From: Streptomyces sp. NBC_00287
Lineage (GTDB): Bacteria > Actinomycetota > Actinomycetes > Streptomycetales > Streptomycetaceae
Direction of reading: 5' to 3'
Length of the DNA stretch: 64,000 bases
NCBI RefSeq assembly: GCF_036173105.1
Contig: NZ_CP108053.1
Coordinates: 2,542,001 to 2,606,000 of the forward strand
The notes under the pieces are model-generated. The model was not told where the DNA came from. It made no database searches and worked only from the letters and a program-made list of their open reading frames with translations. The position numbers were made by a program, and so were the translations under genes. This document shows, one piece after another, positions 1 to 10,163 of this stretch (its first letter is position 1; the number at the start of each line of letters is the position of its first letter).

Positions 1-2224
1 CCAGTTCGTCGGGCTTCTTCTTGCCCATGACGCGGCGGAGGATGTCGGCCTCGCCGAGCGAGTACCCGGCGATGATCTGGGCGGCCTTCTGCACCTGCTC
101 CTGGTAGACGATCAGGCCGTAGGTGACGGCCAGGACCTCTTCGAGGGGCTCCTCCAGCTCCTTGTGGATCGGAGTGATCTCCTGGAGCTTGTTCTTGCGG
201 AGCGCGTAGTTCGTGTGCGAGTCCATGCCCATCGGGCCGGGACGGTAGAGCGCCGAGACGGCGGAGATGTCCTCGAAGTTGTCGGGCTTCATCAGGCGCA
301 GCAGCGAGCGCATGGGGCCGCCGTCGAACTGGAAGACGCCGAGGGTCTCACCGCGCTGGAGCAGCTCGAAGGTCGTCGGATCGTCCAGCGGAAGGGCGAG
401 CAGGTCGAGTTCGATGCCCTTGTTGGACTTCACCATCTTGACGGCGTCGTCCATGATCGTCAGGTTGCGCAGGCCGAGGAAGTCCATCTTCAGCAGGCCG
501 AGCGACTCGCACTGCGGGTAGTCCCACTGCGTGATGGTCACGCCGTCCGTGTGCCGTACCCAGATCGGGGCGTGGTCGACGATGGGCTCGCTGGACATGA
601 TGACGCCGGCGGCGTGCACGCCCATCTGCCGGACCAGGCCCTCGACGCCCTTGGCGGTGTCGATGACCTTCTTCACGTCCGGCTCGTTCTCGTACATCGC
701 GCGGATCTCGCCGGCCTCGCTGTAGCGCGGGTGCGAGGGGTCGGTGATGCCGTTGAGGTCGATGCCCTTGCCGAGGACGTCGGCGGGCATCGCCTTGGTG
801 AGGCGGTCGCCCATGGCGTACGGGTAGCCCAGCACGCGCGCGGAGTCCTTGATGGCGTTCTTCGCCTTGATCTTGCCGTAGGTGCCGATCATGGCGACCT
901 TGTCGGCGCCGTACTTCTCGGTCACGTACCTGATCACTTCGACGCGCCTGCGCTCGTCGAAGTCGATGTCGACGTCGGGCATCGAGACGCGCTCGGGGTT
1001 CAGGAACCGCTCGAAGATCAGGCCGTGCGGGATCGGGTCGAGGTCGGTGATGCCCATGGCGTACGCGACGATCGAACCGGCCGCCGAACCACGGCCCGGA
1101 CCGACCGCGATGCCCTGGCTCTTGGCCCACATGATGAAGTCGGCGACAACGAGGAAGTAGCCCGGGAACCCCATCTGGATGATGACGTCCATCTCGTAGT
1201 CGACCTGCTTCTGCCGGTCCTCGGGGATGCCGCCCGGGAAGCGGCGCTCCATGCCGCGGCGGACCTCCTCCTTGAACCAGGTGACCTCGGTGTAGCCCTC
1301 GGGGATGTCGAACTTGGGCATGAGGTCGCGCTTCTCGAACATGCCCGTGGTGTCGACCTGCTCGGCCACCAGGAGCGTGTTGCGGCAGCCCTCCTGCCAG
1401 GCGTCCGAGGAGTCGATGGCGTACATCTCGTCCGTGGACTTCAGGTAGTAGCCGGTGCCGTCGAACTTGAAGCGGTCGGGGTCGGAGAGGTTCTTGCCGG
1501 TCTGGATGCACAGCAGGGCGTCGTGCGCGCCCGCCTCGTGCGCGTAGGTGTAGTGCGAGTCGTTCGTCACCAGGGGCGGGATGCCGAGCTTCTTGCCGAT
1601 CTCCAGCAGACCGTCGCGGACGCGGCGCTCGATCTCGATGCCGTGGTCCATCAGCTCCAGGAAGTAGCGGTCCTTGCCGAAGATGTCCTGGTAGTCGGCA
1701 GCGGCCTTCAGCGCCTCGTCGTACTGGCCGAGGCGCAGCCGGGTCTGGAGCTCGCCGGAGGGGCAGCCGGTGGAGGCGATGAGCCCCTCGGACCACTGGG
1801 AGATGGTCTCCTTGTCCATCCGCGGCCACTTCTGGAGCCAGCCCTCGGCGTAGGCGTCCGAGGAGAGCTTGAAGAGGTTGTGCAGACCGGTCGCGTTCGC
1901 CGCCCAGATCGTCTTGTGGGTGTAACCACCCGAACCGGAGACGTCGTCCCGCTTCTGGTGCGGCTGGCCCCACTGGATCTTGCGCTTGTTGCGCCGGGAC
2001 TCGGGGGCGACATACGCCTCGATCCCGATGATCGGGGTGACTCCGGCATTCTTCGCGGAGTGGAAGAAGTCGTACGCGCCGTGGAGGTTGCCGTGGTCGG
2101 ACATCGCGATGTGGGTCATGCCCATCTCGTTGCACGCGTTGAACATGTCCTTCAGCCGCGCGGCACCGTCCAGCAGCGAGTACTGGGTGTGGACGTGCAG
2201 GTGCGTGAACGGCGGCTTTGACAC
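1..2224 (-). CDS. dnaE: DNA polymerase III subunit alpha (5' part)
   Basis: Catalytic subunit of the replicative DNA polymerase. The gene runs off the left edge: about 741 residues of a protein usually near 1,180 are present. The N-terminus has the PHP domain ([13 protein letters not shown], residues 8-20) and the polymerase catalytic aspartates lie in [12 protein letters not shown] near residue 416. The start is the GTG at 2224 (reads [11 protein letters not shown]), with GGAGG about 7 nt upstream. The thumb is partly present and the C-terminal tau- and beta-binding region is outside the window. It is divergent from the DUF2252 gene. This is the DnaE1-type housekeeping enzyme rather than DnaE2/ImuC, judged from the intact N-terminal sequence; that last point is inference. 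Confidence 0.97.
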   Translation of the reverse strand, partial: MSKPPFTHLHVHTQYSLLDGAARLKDMFNACNEMGMTHIAMSDHGNLHGAYDFFHSAKNAGVTPIIGIEAYVAPESRRNKRKIQWGQPHQKRDDVSGSGGYTHKTIWAANATGLHNLFKLSSDAYAEGWLQKWPRMDKETISQWSEGLIASTGCPSGELQTRLRLGQYDEALKAAADYQDIFGKDRYFLELMDHGIEIERRVRDGLLEIGKKLGIPPLVTNDSHYTYAHEAGAHDALLCIQTGKNLSDPDRFKFDGTGYYLKSTDEMYAIDSSDAWQEGCRNTLLVAEQVDTTGMFEKRDLMPKFDIPEGYTEVTWFKEEVRRGMERRFPGGIPEDRQKQVDYEMDVIIQMGFPGYFLVVADFIMWAKSQGIAVGPGRGSAAGSIVAYAMGITDLDPIPHGLIFERFLNPERVSMPDVDIDFDERRRVEVIRYVTEKYGADKVAMIGTYGKIKAKNAIKDSARVLGYPYAMGDRLTKAMPADVLGKGIDLNGITDPSHPRYSEAGEIRAMYENEPDVKKVIDTAKGVEGLVRQMGVHAAGVIMSSEPIVDHAPIWVRHTDGVTITQWDYPQCESLGLLKMDFLGLRNLTIMDDAVKMVKSNKGIELDLLALPLDDPTTFELLQRGETLGVFQFDGGPMRSLLRLMKPDNFEDISAVSALYRPGPMGMDSHTNYALRKNKLQEITPIHKELEEPLEEVLAVTYGLIVYQEQVQKAAQIIAGYSLGEADILRRVMGKKKPDEL

Positions 2225-2393
2225 GGTGCGGCCTCCAGGGGAAACACTCGGCGACGGGCTGGCGGACAGTTCTGGGGTCAGCGTCGAAGTCTATGCCGCG
2301 GCACTGACACTCGGTGGGCACTCCGACGTACCGTCGTGCGTTGGAGACGGCAGAGACGCTGTCGTACATGCACTGCACCAGGAGGCACCAGCG

Positions 2394-3719
2394 ATGTCGG
2401 TCCCGAAGCTCAGCGACGAGCAGCGCGGCGAGGAGATCCTCGCCGTCTTCGACACCGCGTTCGGCGAGCTCCTGGCCGCCGACCCGGCCGCGTTCCGCGT
2501 GAAGTTCCGCAAGATGGCGGCCTCGGCGTTCGCGTTCTACCGGGGGACGGCGTGCCTCTTCTACCACGATCTTGATCCGGAGAAGCGGGGCGGCCCGTTC
2601 CTGGACGAGCGCACCTCGCGCGTGTGGATCCACGGCGATCTGCACGCGGAGAACTTCGGCACGTACATGGACTCCACCGGCCGGCTGATCTTCAACGTCA
2701 ACGACTTCGACGAGGCCTACGTCGGCCCCTTCACCTGGGACCTCAAGCGCTTCGCCGCCTCCGTGGCGCTCGTCGGGTACGCGAAGGCGCTCAGCGACGA
2801 GCAGATCACCGAGCTGGTCGAGGTGTACGCGGGCGCGTACCGCGAGCGGATCCACGCGCTGGCGACCGGCGCCAAGAGCGACGAGGTGCCGCCGTTCACC
2901 CTGGACTCCGCCGAGGGCCCGCTGCTGGACGCCCTGCGCGACGCCCGCGCGCTGACCCGGTTCGGGCTGCTGGACTCGATGACCGAGATCCGGGACTTCG
3001 AGCGCCGCTTCGCCCCGGGCGGCGGCTCCATCGAGCTGGACGCGGCCACCCGCTACAAGGTGCTCGCCGCCTTCGACGGCTATCTGGAGACGCTGCCGGA
3101 GTCCTCCCTGACCCGCCCGGACTCCTACCGTGTGAAGGACGTCGTGGGCCGCCGCGGCATCGGCATCGGCTCGGCCGGTCTGCCGTCGTACAACATCCTT
3201 CTGGAGGGCAACAGCGACGCCCTGGAGAACGATGTCGTGATCTACATCAAGCAGGCCCAGACCCCGGCCGTCTCCCGGCACATCACCGACCCGGCGATCC
3301 GGGACTACTTCCAGCACGAGGGGCACCGCACGGTGATCTCCCAGCGCGCCCTCCAGGCGCACGCCGACCCGTGGCTGGGCTGGACCGAGCTGGGCGGCGC
3401 GGGCCAGCTGGTCGCGGAGGTCTCGCCGTACGCCGTGGACCTGGACTGGGGCGACATCGACGACCCGGAGGAGATCGCGGCGGTCGTCGCCGACCTCGGC
3501 CGGGCCACGGCCTCGATGCACTCGGCGGCCGACGACACCTCCGGAGAGTCCCTGGTGCCGTTCTCCACCGAGCGGGCCATCGACGCGGCCATCGCGGCCG
3601 ACGAGGACGGCTTCGCGGAGGTCCTGGTGAGTTTCGCGCACGACTACGGCGCACGCGCGCGTGCCGACCACCAGATCTTCGTGGACCTGTTCCGCAACGG
3701 CCGCATTCCTGGCCTGTGA
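2394..3719 (+). CDS. DUF2252 family protein (kinase-like fold)
   Basis: 441 residues, cytoplasmic, no signal or membrane segments. The sequence WIHGDLHAENFG followed by FNVNDFDEAYVGPFTWDLKR resembles the HGDxHxxN...DxD core of aminoglycoside/choline-kinase-like enzymes, which is the usual signature of DUF2252. Family substrate is not established, so no reaction is assigned. ATG start at 2394 follows GGAGG at 2381-2385. An open frame extends further upstream but lacks this ribosome site and overlaps the dnaE promoter. The gene stands alone, divergent from dnaE by about 170 bp. Confidence 0.85.
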   Translation: MSVPKLSDEQRGEEILAVFDTAFGELLAADPAAFRVKFRKMAASAFAFYRGTACLFYHDLDPEKRGGPFLDERTSRVWIHGDLHAENFGTYMDSTGRLIFNVNDFDEAYVGPFTWDLKRFAASVALVGYAKALSDEQITELVEVYAGAYRERIHALATGAKSDEVPPFTLDSAEGPLLDALRDARALTRFGLLDSMTEIRDFERRFAPGGGSIELDAATRYKVLAAFDGYLETLPESSLTRPDSYRVKDVVGRRGIGIGSAGLPSYNILLEGNSDALENDVVIYIKQAQTPAVSRHITDPAIRDYFQHEGHRTVISQRALQAHADPWLGWTELGGAGQLVAEVSPYAVDLDWGDIDDPEEIAAVVADLGRATASMHSAADDTSGESLVPFSTERAIDAAIAADEDGFAEVLVSFAHDYGARARADHQIFVDLFRNGRIPGL

Positions 3720-3787
3720 CCGAAGGGTCGCTCACAGGAACCCTTTAGGGGTCCCTTACAGCCCTCCGTGACAGACTCTCTGGCGCT

Positions 3788-4483
3788 ATGGACATATCCG
3801 GAACCCAGCTACGAGCGCTCCGCGCGGCGCTGTTCACGGCACTCGTCGTGACGCTCAGCACCGCGTCGCACGTACTGCTGTCCCGGGTTCCGCTGCCGCT
3901 GAACACGGTGGCCCTGGTCGCCGCCACCGTGTTCGTGGTCGCCTACGCACTGGCCGGGCGCGAGCGCGGCTTCGGGCGGATCGCCGCCCTGCTGATCCCG
4001 CTGGAGCTGGCCGCCGACACCGTCTTCACCACCGGCCAGCACGTCTGTTACGGCGCCGCGGGCGGCCCGGTCGCGGGCCCGTTGCGCTCGTTCGGACTGG
4101 ACGTGCTGTGCGGTGACGGCACCCGGGTCGGCACCGCGCTGACCGCGGTGACCGAGAAGACCGGCACCGACCGGCTCGCCACCCTCCTCGCGCACGCCGA
4201 CCCTCAGACCGCCTGGCTGCTGCTCGGCGCTCATGTCTCGGTCGGCCTGCTCGCCGCCGCCTGGCTGCGCCGCGGTGAGCGCGCGCTGGCCCAGTTGCTG
4301 GCGGCGGTCGCGGCCACCACCTTCCGGCCGCTGCTGCTGGCGGTAGCCGCCGTGACGGTACGGCCGGCCCGGTCCGTCCGGCGCCTGCCGCGCCTCGACC
4401 GCCGTACCACCTCCGCCCGTGAGCGGATCCTCGTGCACTCCTTGGGACGGCGTGGACCGCCGTGCTCGGCCGCCTTCGCCTGA
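3788..4483 (+). CDS. Small membrane protein, function unknown
   Basis: 231 residues with about four hydrophobic segments (near residues 14-30, 40-56, 64-80 and 140-160) followed by a basic, Arg-rich cytoplasmic tail. The tail ends in a VHSLGRRGPP motif that I recall from similar actinobacterial membrane proteins; function is unknown to me. ATG start at 3788; the ribosome-binding site is poor, so the start is uncertain. It lies 67 bp before the DsbA-like gene on the same strand, with a perfect inverted repeat between them. Confidence 0.7.
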   Translation: MDISGTQLRALRAALFTALVVTLSTASHVLLSRVPLPLNTVALVAATVFVVAYALAGRERGFGRIAALLIPLELAADTVFTTGQHVCYGAAGGPVAGPLRSFGLDVLCGDGTRVGTALTAVTEKTGTDRLATLLAHADPQTAWLLLGAHVSVGLLAAAWLRRGERALAQLLAAVAATTFRPLLLAVAAVTVRPARSVRRLPRLDRRTTSARERILVHSLGRRGPPCSAAFA

Positions 4484-4509
4484 GCACCAGCAGTCCACCC
4501 CTACGTATT

Positions 4510-4530
4510 GCGCACACACGACGTGTGCGC
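4510..4530. promoter_or_regulatory. Perfect 8-bp inverted repeat before the DsbA-like gene
   Basis: GCGCACAC, a 5-nt centre, then GTGTGCGC. It sits between the membrane-protein stop and the GGAGAG ribosome site of the next gene. There is no T-tract, so an operator or an mRNA hairpin is as likely as a terminator. Confidence 0.5.
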
Positions 4531-4550
4531 CTCCCATGGAGAGAACCCAT

Positions 4551-5390
4551 ATGAGCAAGCGGAACAGCCAGGCGGCGAAGTCGGCGGCGCGCGAGCGGCT
4601 GCGCGTCGAGCGTGAGCGCGAGGCGAAGCGGGCCAAGGTCAAGCGGCAGATAGTCGTGGCCTGTTCGGTCGTCGGCGTGCTCGCCGCGGCCGGCGGCATC
4701 GGCTACGCCGTCGTCCAGTCCAACAAGCCCGGCCACTGGGAGGCCGTGCAGGACGAGAGGGTCGTCACTCCGGCCAACACCACGGGCACCAACGGCACGA
4801 CCGTCGTCATCGGCAAGGACAGCGCCAAGAAGACCCTCAAGGTCTTCGAGGACCCGCGCTGCCCGATCTGCGCCACGTTCGAGCAGACGGTCGGCTCGAC
4901 CGTCGAGAAGGACCTGGAGGCCGGCAAGTACAAGATCCAGTTCGTCGGCGGCACCTTCCTCGACGGCGACCAGCTCGGCGACGGCGAGATCGGCAGCAAC
5001 GGCGAGGGCTCCAAGAACGCGATGAGCGCCCTCGGCGCCGCGCTCAACGTCAGCGGCGACGCCTTCCTCCAGTACAAGACGGCGCTGTACTCGGCGAAGT
5101 GGCACCCGGAGGAGTCGGACGACAAGTTCAAGGACGACGACTACCTGATCGAGATCGCGAACACCGTCGACGCCCTGAAGAACAACACCAAGTTCCAGAA
5201 CGCGGTGAAGAACGGCACCTACGACGCCTGGGCGCTGGCCATGTCGAAGACCTTCGACACCAACAAGGACAATGTCACCGGCACCCCGAGCTTCGTGATG
5301 GACGGCAAGAACCTCACCACGGACCAGGGCAATCCCCCGCTGACGGTGGAGGAGTTCAACACGCTGGTGGACGGGGCCCTGAAGGGCTGA
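4551..5390 (+). CDS. Membrane-anchored DsbA-like thioredoxin-fold protein
   Basis: 279 residues. A basic N-terminus (residues 1-32) and one membrane segment (about 33-54) anchor the protein with its C-terminal domain outside. The thioredoxin-fold domain (DsbA/thioredoxin_4 type) has a CPIC active site at residues 104-107 in FEDPRCPICATF, and the cis-proline loop VTGTPSFVMDG near residue 245. It likely introduces or shuffles disulphides in exported proteins. The ATG at 4551 is preceded by GGAGAG; an in-frame ATG further upstream would run through the inverted repeat and is less likely. Followed by a stem-loop terminator. Confidence 0.9.
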   Translation: MSKRNSQAAKSAARERLRVEREREAKRAKVKRQIVVACSVVGVLAAAGGIGYAVVQSNKPGHWEAVQDERVVTPANTTGTNGTTVVIGKDSAKKTLKVFEDPRCPICATFEQTVGSTVEKDLEAGKYKIQFVGGTFLDGDQLGDGEIGSNGEGSKNAMSALGAALNVSGDAFLQYKTALYSAKWHPEESDDKFKDDDYLIEIANTVDALKNNTKFQNAVKNGTYDAWALAMSKTFDTNKDNVTGTPSFVMDGKNLTTDQGNPPLTVEEFNTLVDGALKG

Positions 5391-5413
5391 CCCGACCTAC
5401 CAAAAGACGAAGA

Positions 5414-5441
5414 GCGGGCGAACTTTTACGAGTTCGCCCGC
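5414..5441 (+). terminator. Terminator of the DsbA-like gene
   Basis: Perfect 10-bp stem (GCGGGCGAAC / GTTCGCCCGC) with an 8-nt loop, 24 bp after the stop codon. The right arm is only 34 bp from the phoD start, so it could also lie within the phoD control region. Confidence 0.7.
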
Positions 5442-5474
5442 CCTCGTTCATACTGGTCAGTAACCTGATCGCTC

Positions 5475-7136
5475 GTGACCAGTCGATACAGATCAACCGA
5501 ATCGCTCAACACCCTTACCCCGCGCCGCCGTACGGTCGTCAAGGCCGCGGCGGCCACTGCTGTCCTGGCCGGACCGCTCGCCGCCGCGATACCCGCGAAG
5601 GCCGCCACCGACGCCCCTGCCTTCCTGCACGGCGTGGCCTCCGGCGACCCGCTCCCGGACGGCGTCCTGCTGTGGACGCGCGTGACCCCGACCCCTGAGG
5701 CGATACCCGGTTCCGGGCTCGGCCCGGACACCGAGGTCAGCTGGACCGTCGCCACGGACAAGGCGTTCACGAACGTCGTCGCCAAGGGCTCCACCAAGGC
5801 CACCGCCGCCTCCGACCACACGGTCAAGGCGGACATCCGCGGCCTCGCTCCCGCCACCGACTACTGGTTCCGCTTCTCCGCGGGCGGCACCGACTCCCCG
5901 GCGGCGCGCACCCGCACCGCGCCGGCGACGGACGCGGCCGTGACCAACCTCCGCTTCGGCGTGGTCTCCTGCGCCAACTGGGAGGCCGGCTACTTCTCGG
6001 CGTACCGCCATCTCGCGGCCCGCGGCGACCTGGACGCCTGGCTGCACCTCGGCGACTACATCTACGAGTACGGCACCGGCGAGTACGGCACCCGCGACAC
6101 GGTCGTACGGCAGCACGCGCCGGCGCACGAGATCCTCACGCTCGCCGACTACCGCACCCGGCACGGGCGTTACAAGACCGACCCGGACCTCCAGGCCCTG
6201 CACGCGACCGCGCCCTGCGTGGCGATCTGGGACGACCACGAGATCGCCAACGACGCCTGGTCCGGCGGCGCCGAGAACCACACCGAGGGCGCCGAGGGCA
6301 GCTATGCCGCGCGCCAGGCCGCCGCCAAGCAGGCCTACTTCGAGTGGATGCCGGTCCGCCCGGCGATCGCCGGCACCACCTACCGACGGCTGCGCTTCGG
6401 CAAGCTCGTCGACCTCTCACTGCTGGATCTGCGCTCCTTCCGCTCGCAGCAGGCCTCCGTCGGCAACGGCGACGTCGACGACCCGGAGCGCACCCTCACC
6501 GGCCGCGCCCAGCTCGACTGGCTGAAGGCGGGTCTGAAGTCCTCCGACACCGCCTGGCGGCTGGTCGGCAACTCGGTGATGATCTCGCCGTTCGCGATCG
6601 GCTCGCTCTCCGCCGAGCTCCTCAAGCCGCTCGCCGAGCTGCTCGGGCTGCCGAAGGAGGGCCTCGCCCTCAACACCGACCAGTGGGACGGCTACACGGA
6701 CGACCGCCGTGAACTCCTCGCCCACCTGCGCTCCAACGCCATCCGCAACACCGTGTTCCTGACCGGTGACATTCACATGGCGTGGGCCAACGACGTTCCG
6801 GTGAACGCCGGTACGTATCCGCTGTCCGCCTCGGCCGCCACGGAGTTCGTGGTCACCTCGGTGACCTCCGACAACCTCGACGACATCGTGAAGGTCCCCG
6901 AGGGCACGGTCTCCGCGCTCGCCTCGCCGATCATCAAGGCCGCCAACCGGCACGTCCACTGGGTCGACACCGACCGCCACGGCTTCGGCGTCCTGGACAT
7001 CACGGCCGACCGCGCGCAGATGGACTACTACGTCCTGTCCGACCGTACGAAGGCCGACGCGACGGCGTCCTGGGCCCGTTCGTACCGCACCCGCAACGGC
7101 ACGCAGAAGGTCGAGCGGACGTACGACCCCGTGTAA
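5475..7136 (+). CDS. phoD: Alkaline phosphatase D, Tat-exported
   Basis: 553-residue secreted phosphomonoesterase/phosphodiesterase of the PhoD family, normally used for phosphate scavenging. The N-terminus carries a twin-arginine signal ([19 protein letters not shown], near residues 15-33) and an Ala-X-Ala cleavage region near PAKAAT. Metal-binding motifs of the family are present: [34 protein letters not shown] and [13 protein letters not shown] start at 5475, with no clear ribosome site, so the start is inferred from the length of the signal peptide. Related Streptomyces genes are under PhoR-PhoP control; upstream GTTC-type elements hint at this but are not a clean match. Confidence 0.94.
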   Translation: MTSRYRSTESLNTLTPRRRTVVKAAAATAVLAGPLAAAIPAKAATDAPAFLHGVASGDPLPDGVLLWTRVTPTPEAIPGSGLGPDTEVSWTVATDKAFTNVVAKGSTKATAASDHTVKADIRGLAPATDYWFRFSAGGTDSPAARTRTAPATDAAVTNLRFGVVSCANWEAGYFSAYRHLAARGDLDAWLHLGDYIYEYGTGEYGTRDTVVRQHAPAHEILTLADYRTRHGRYKTDPDLQALHATAPCVAIWDDHEIANDAWSGGAENHTEGAEGSYAARQAAAKQAYFEWMPVRPAIAGTTYRRLRFGKLVDLSLLDLRSFRSQQASVGNGDVDDPERTLTGRAQLDWLKAGLKSSDTAWRLVGNSVMISPFAIGSLSAELLKPLAELLGLPKEGLALNTDQWDGYTDDRRELLAHLRSNAIRNTVFLTGDIHMAWANDVPVNAGTYPLSASAATEFVVTSVTSDNLDDIVKVPEGTVSALASPIIKAANRHVHWVDTDRHGFGVLDITADRAQMDYYVLSDRTKADATASWARSYRTRNGTQKVERTYDPV

Positions 7137-7166
7137 AACCCGCGTTTCAGAGTCGATTTCCAGCCA

Positions 7167-7216
7167 CCGGCGGGTGGTGCGGTCCGCGATGCAAATCCGG
7201 CCACATCACCCGCCGG
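7167..7216 (+). terminator. Terminator after phoD
   Basis: CCGGCGGGTG pairs perfectly with CACCCGCCGG, extended to about 13 bp by a G-T wobble and two more pairs. The loop is long (about 24 nt). It begins 30 bp after the phoD stop. Confidence 0.55.
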
Positions 7217-7262
7217 GCCCCGGTCACCATCGCGCCGGAGGCCTGCATTCACCCCCGTTTGT

Positions 7263-7290
7263 TCGAGATCTCGATTGGCCGAAACGTTTC
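7263..7290. promoter_or_regulatory. Two adjacent palindromes upstream of the metalloprotease
   Basis: TCGAGATCTCGA (7263-7274) and GAAACGTTTC (7281-7290) are both perfect palindromes, with centres 17 bp apart. They lie about 100 bp before the protease start. They may be operator sites; no regulator can be named. Confidence 0.4.
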
Positions 7291-7382
7291 TCTGCCGACC
7301 TAGGCATGTACACGTAATCTCCGGGCGGCGGCCAGGAAGACCCCTGTGTCCGTCCTCCCCAACGCATCAGCCAGGAGTCCGC

Positions 7383-8375
7383 ATGCGTGCGCTTGCCCGG
7401 ATAACCCCCTCTACGCGCAGACGCCTTCTCAGCACGGCCGTCGTGGCCGGAACCTTGCTGCTCACTCCCCTGTCGGCCCCCACCGGAGTCGCGGCGGCCC
7501 AGGCCCCGGCCGCGGACTGCGCCGAGACGGACACCCACGCCGCGGCCCGCGAGGCCCACCCCGGGCACGCCGGCGAGGGCGTCGCCGAGCCCAACGAGAT
7601 CAGCGCGGCCAAGGCCCAGGCGATGGACGCGGATCTGAAGAAGAAGCTCGACAAGCTGCCCGCCTCGGGCAACCGCAGCCTCGCCGCCGCCGCGTCGACG
7701 ACGATCCCGGTGTACTTCCACGTCATCCACAACGGCACCACTGGCAAGCTCAGCTCGGCCGACATCACCGGCCAGATGAACGTCCTGAACGCCGCGTTCG
7801 CCGGCCAGGGCAGCGGAAACACCGACTCCGGCTACCAGTTCACGCTGGCCGGCACCGACTACACCGACAACGCGGCCTGGTACAACGTCGGTTACGGCTC
7901 GGCGGAGGAGAAGGCGATGAAGTCCGCCCTGCGCGAGGGCGGCGCGAACGCGCTCAACGTCTACACCGCCAACCTCGGCGGCGGACTGCTCGGCTGGGCG
8001 ACCTTCCCGAGCTCCTACAACTCCAGCCCGTCGATGGACGGCGTGGTCCTGCTGGACACCTCACTGCCCGGCGGCTCGGCCACCAACTACAACGAGGGCG
8101 ACACCGGCACCCACGAGGTCGGCCACTGGATGGGGCTGTACCACACCTTCCAGGGCGGCTGTAACGGCAACGGCGACTACGTCGAGGACACCCCCGCCGA
8201 GAAGAGCGCCGCCTACGAGTGCCCCGAGGGCCGGGACACCTGCACCCGCAAGGCGGGCGTCGACCCGATCCACAACTTCATGGACTACACGTACGACGCC
8301 TGCATGTACCAGTTCACCGCGGGTCAGGTGACGCGCATGCAGCAGAACTGGGCCGCCTACCGCGCCGCGGGCTGA
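7383..8375 (+). CDS. Secreted M43-family zinc metalloprotease
   Basis: 330 residues. An N-terminal signal peptide (basic residues 1-12, hydrophobic core to about 28, VAAAQA cleavage region) precedes a short pro-region and the catalytic domain. The zinc site is [11 protein letters not shown] (H244, E245, H248, H254), an HExxHxxGxxH metzincin motif. The Met-turn is [11 protein letters not shown] near residue 300. This matches the pappalysin-like M43 family (cytophagalysin type). Several cysteines after the zinc site suggest disulphides. ATG at 7383 follows AGGAG; it converges on the next gene with only 2 bp between stops. Substrate unknown. Confidence 0.9.
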   Translation: MRALARITPSTRRRLLSTAVVAGTLLLTPLSAPTGVAAAQAPAADCAETDTHAAAREAHPGHAGEGVAEPNEISAAKAQAMDADLKKKLDKLPASGNRSLAAAASTTIPVYFHVIHNGTTGKLSSADITGQMNVLNAAFAGQGSGNTDSGYQFTLAGTDYTDNAAWYNVGYGSAEEKAMKSALREGGANALNVYTANLGGGLLGWATFPSSYNSSPSMDGVVLLDTSLPGGSATNYNEGDTGTHEVGHWMGLYHTFQGGCNGNGDYVEDTPAEKSAAYECPEGRDTCTRKAGVDPIHNFMDYTYDACMYQFTAGQVTRMQQNWAAYRAAG

Positions 8376-8377
8376 GC

Positions 8378-8947
8378 CTAGAGCGAGTCCAGGAAGCCGA
8401 GCGCCACCCGCCAAGTGGCCTCGGCGGCCTCGGCGTCGTAGTCCGGCAGGTCGGGGTCGGTGTAGAGGTGGCCGGCCCCGGCGTACCGGTAGATCTCCAC
8501 ATCGGCTCCGGCCCGGCCCATCTGCAGATACCAGGCGCTCAGCCAGTCGTCGGTCTCGAAGGGGTCCGGCTCGGCGACATGCAGCTGCACCGGCAGCTCG
8601 TCCACCGAGGCGCTCGGCGCGATGTCGGAGGTGCCGTGCAGCAGCAGCAGACCGCGCGCCTTGTCGTCGCCGAGGGCGAGGGTCTGCGCGATGGAGGCGC
8701 CGAGCGAGAACCCGGCGTACACCAGGCCCCGTTCGGAATAGGGGGCGGCGGCCAGCACGGCCCGCTTGAGAAGTTCGTCCTTGCCGATCTCGTCCGTGAA
8801 CGCCATGGCCTCCTCGACGGTGTCGAACGTACGGCCCTCGAAGAGATCCGGCGTCCACACCTCGTGTCCGGCCTCGCGCAGCCGGTCAGCGGCCTGTCGC
8901 ACCGCGGGGCGCGGGCCGTAGGTCGAGTGAAAGAGCATGATGTTCAT
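8378..8947 (-). CDS. Dienelactone hydrolase-like alpha/beta hydrolase
   Basis: 189 residues, cytoplasmic. The protein has the compact alpha/beta-hydrolase layout of the dienelactone hydrolase family: MLFHSTYGPRP oxyanion strand, nucleophile elbow GFSLGASIA, an Asp in HVAEPDPFE and the catalytic His in GAGHLYTD. The nucleophile is Ser, whereas classical dienelactone hydrolases have Cys, so the true substrate is probably a different ester. ATG at 8947. Divergent from the MscS gene by 95 bp. Confidence 0.87.
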   Translation of the reverse strand: MNIMLFHSTYGPRPAVRQAADRLREAGHEVWTPDLFEGRTFDTVEEAMAFTDEIGKDELLKRAVLAAAPYSERGLVYAGFSLGASIAQTLALGDDKARGLLLLHGTSDIAPSASVDELPVQLHVAEPDPFETDDWLSAWYLQMGRAGADVEIYRYAGAGHLYTDPDLPDYDAEAAEATWRVALGFLDSL

Positions 8948-9042
8948 GAGGCCATGGTGCCAGCCGGGTACGACAGTGCCGTGCGCGGCGTCTCACGAGG
9001 CCGCATGTTCATCACCCCCTCGGGGCGGTTACGTTCGAGGGC

Positions 9043-10152
9043 ATGGAGAACGTACTCCGCCCTCTGATCGTGATCGGTGGCTCGGTCGTCCTCACCCTGT
9101 TCATCGGGTGGGTCACCGACCTGCTGCTGAGCAAGGCCGACCGCCGGCATTCCGAGACGCCCCTGTGGGGCCTGCTGCGCCGGGCCCGTATCCCCTACCA
9201 GCTGGTGCTGTGCGCGGCCCTGCTCAGAGGGTCGTACGACTCGGCGCAGCTGCTGGAGGAGCACCGGGTCGGGATCGGCCAGGTGCTGACGCTGGTGCTG
9301 ATCGGCTCGGCGGCCTGGCTGGTGATCCGGATCGCGGCGGCGGTCGTCGAGACGACGTACACCCGCTACGCGCGCGTCCATCGCGATCCGGCCCGGGTCC
9401 GGCGGGTACGGACCCAGGTGACGCTCATCACGCGCGTGGTGGCGGCGGTGGTCGGTGTGGTGGCGGTTGCCGCCATGCTGCTGACCTTCCCCGCGATGCG
9501 GGCCGCCGGAGCCTCGCTGCTGGCCTCGGCGGGCATCCTCGGCATCGTCGCGGGCGTGGCCGCCCAGTCCACGCTGAGCAATATGTTCGCCGGGCTGCAG
9601 ATCGCCTTCGGGGACATGGTGCGCATAGGGGACACGGTCGTGGTGGACGGCGAGTGGGGCACGGTCGAGGAGATCACGCTGACCTTCCTCACGGTCCGCA
9701 CCTGGGACGAGCGCCGCATCACGATGCCGGTGTCGTACTTCACCTCCAAGCCCTTCGAGAACTGGTCCCGGGGCGGCGCCCAGATGACCGGCATCGTCTA
9801 CTGGCATCTCGACCACTCGGCACCGGTGGACCTGATGCGCGAGAAGCTCCGCGACATCCTGCGCGAATGCCCGGCCTGGGACGGCCGCGCCTGCGATCTG
9901 TCGGTCACGGACTCCACCCCGAGCACGATGGAGGTACGTGCGCTGGTGACGGCGAAGGACGCGGACGACATCTGGACGGTACGGGTGGCCGTCCGCGAAC
10001 AGATGATCAGCTGGCTGTCCACGGCCCACCCGCACGCCCTTCCCCGGGTCAACACGGCGGACGCGGTACTGCCACCGGGCTTTCCCACCCCGACCCGCTC
10101 ACCGGACGGTTCGCCCCGACGAGCACATGAGCCGCCCAGGACGGGCCGCTGA
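9043..10152 (+). CDS. MscS-family mechanosensitive channel
   Basis: 369 residues. Membrane segments near residues 5-28, 48-64, 76-100 and 122-146 lead into the pore helix (about 150-180, Ala/Gly-rich: AAGASLLASAGILGIVAGVA), the hallmark of MscS. The cytoplasmic beta domain follows (IAFGDMVRIGDTVVVDGEWGTVEEITL), then the alpha/beta C-terminal domain and a short disordered tail. It should open on membrane tension and release solutes on osmotic down-shock. ATG at 9043; GAGG lies only 2 nt upstream, so translation may start weakly or the mRNA may have a very short leader. Converges on the antiporter gene, 11 bp apart. Confidence 0.92.
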   Translation: MENVLRPLIVIGGSVVLTLFIGWVTDLLLSKADRRHSETPLWGLLRRARIPYQLVLCAALLRGSYDSAQLLEEHRVGIGQVLTLVLIGSAAWLVIRIAAAVVETTYTRYARVHRDPARVRRVRTQVTLITRVVAAVVGVVAVAAMLLTFPAMRAAGASLLASAGILGIVAGVAAQSTLSNMFAGLQIAFGDMVRIGDTVVVDGEWGTVEEITLTFLTVRTWDERRITMPVSYFTSKPFENWSRGGAQMTGIVYWHLDHSAPVDLMREKLRDILRECPAWDGRACDLSVTDSTPSTMEVRALVTAKDADDIWTVRVAVREQMISWLSTAHPHALPRVNTADAVLPPGFPTPTRSPDGSPRRAHEPPRTGR

Positions 10153-10163
10153 GGCAGCACAGG

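Noticed and set aside
5432..5465. Definite PHO box before phoD
   Set aside because: GTTC-type units present but spacing is wrong, so kept only as a weak possibility.
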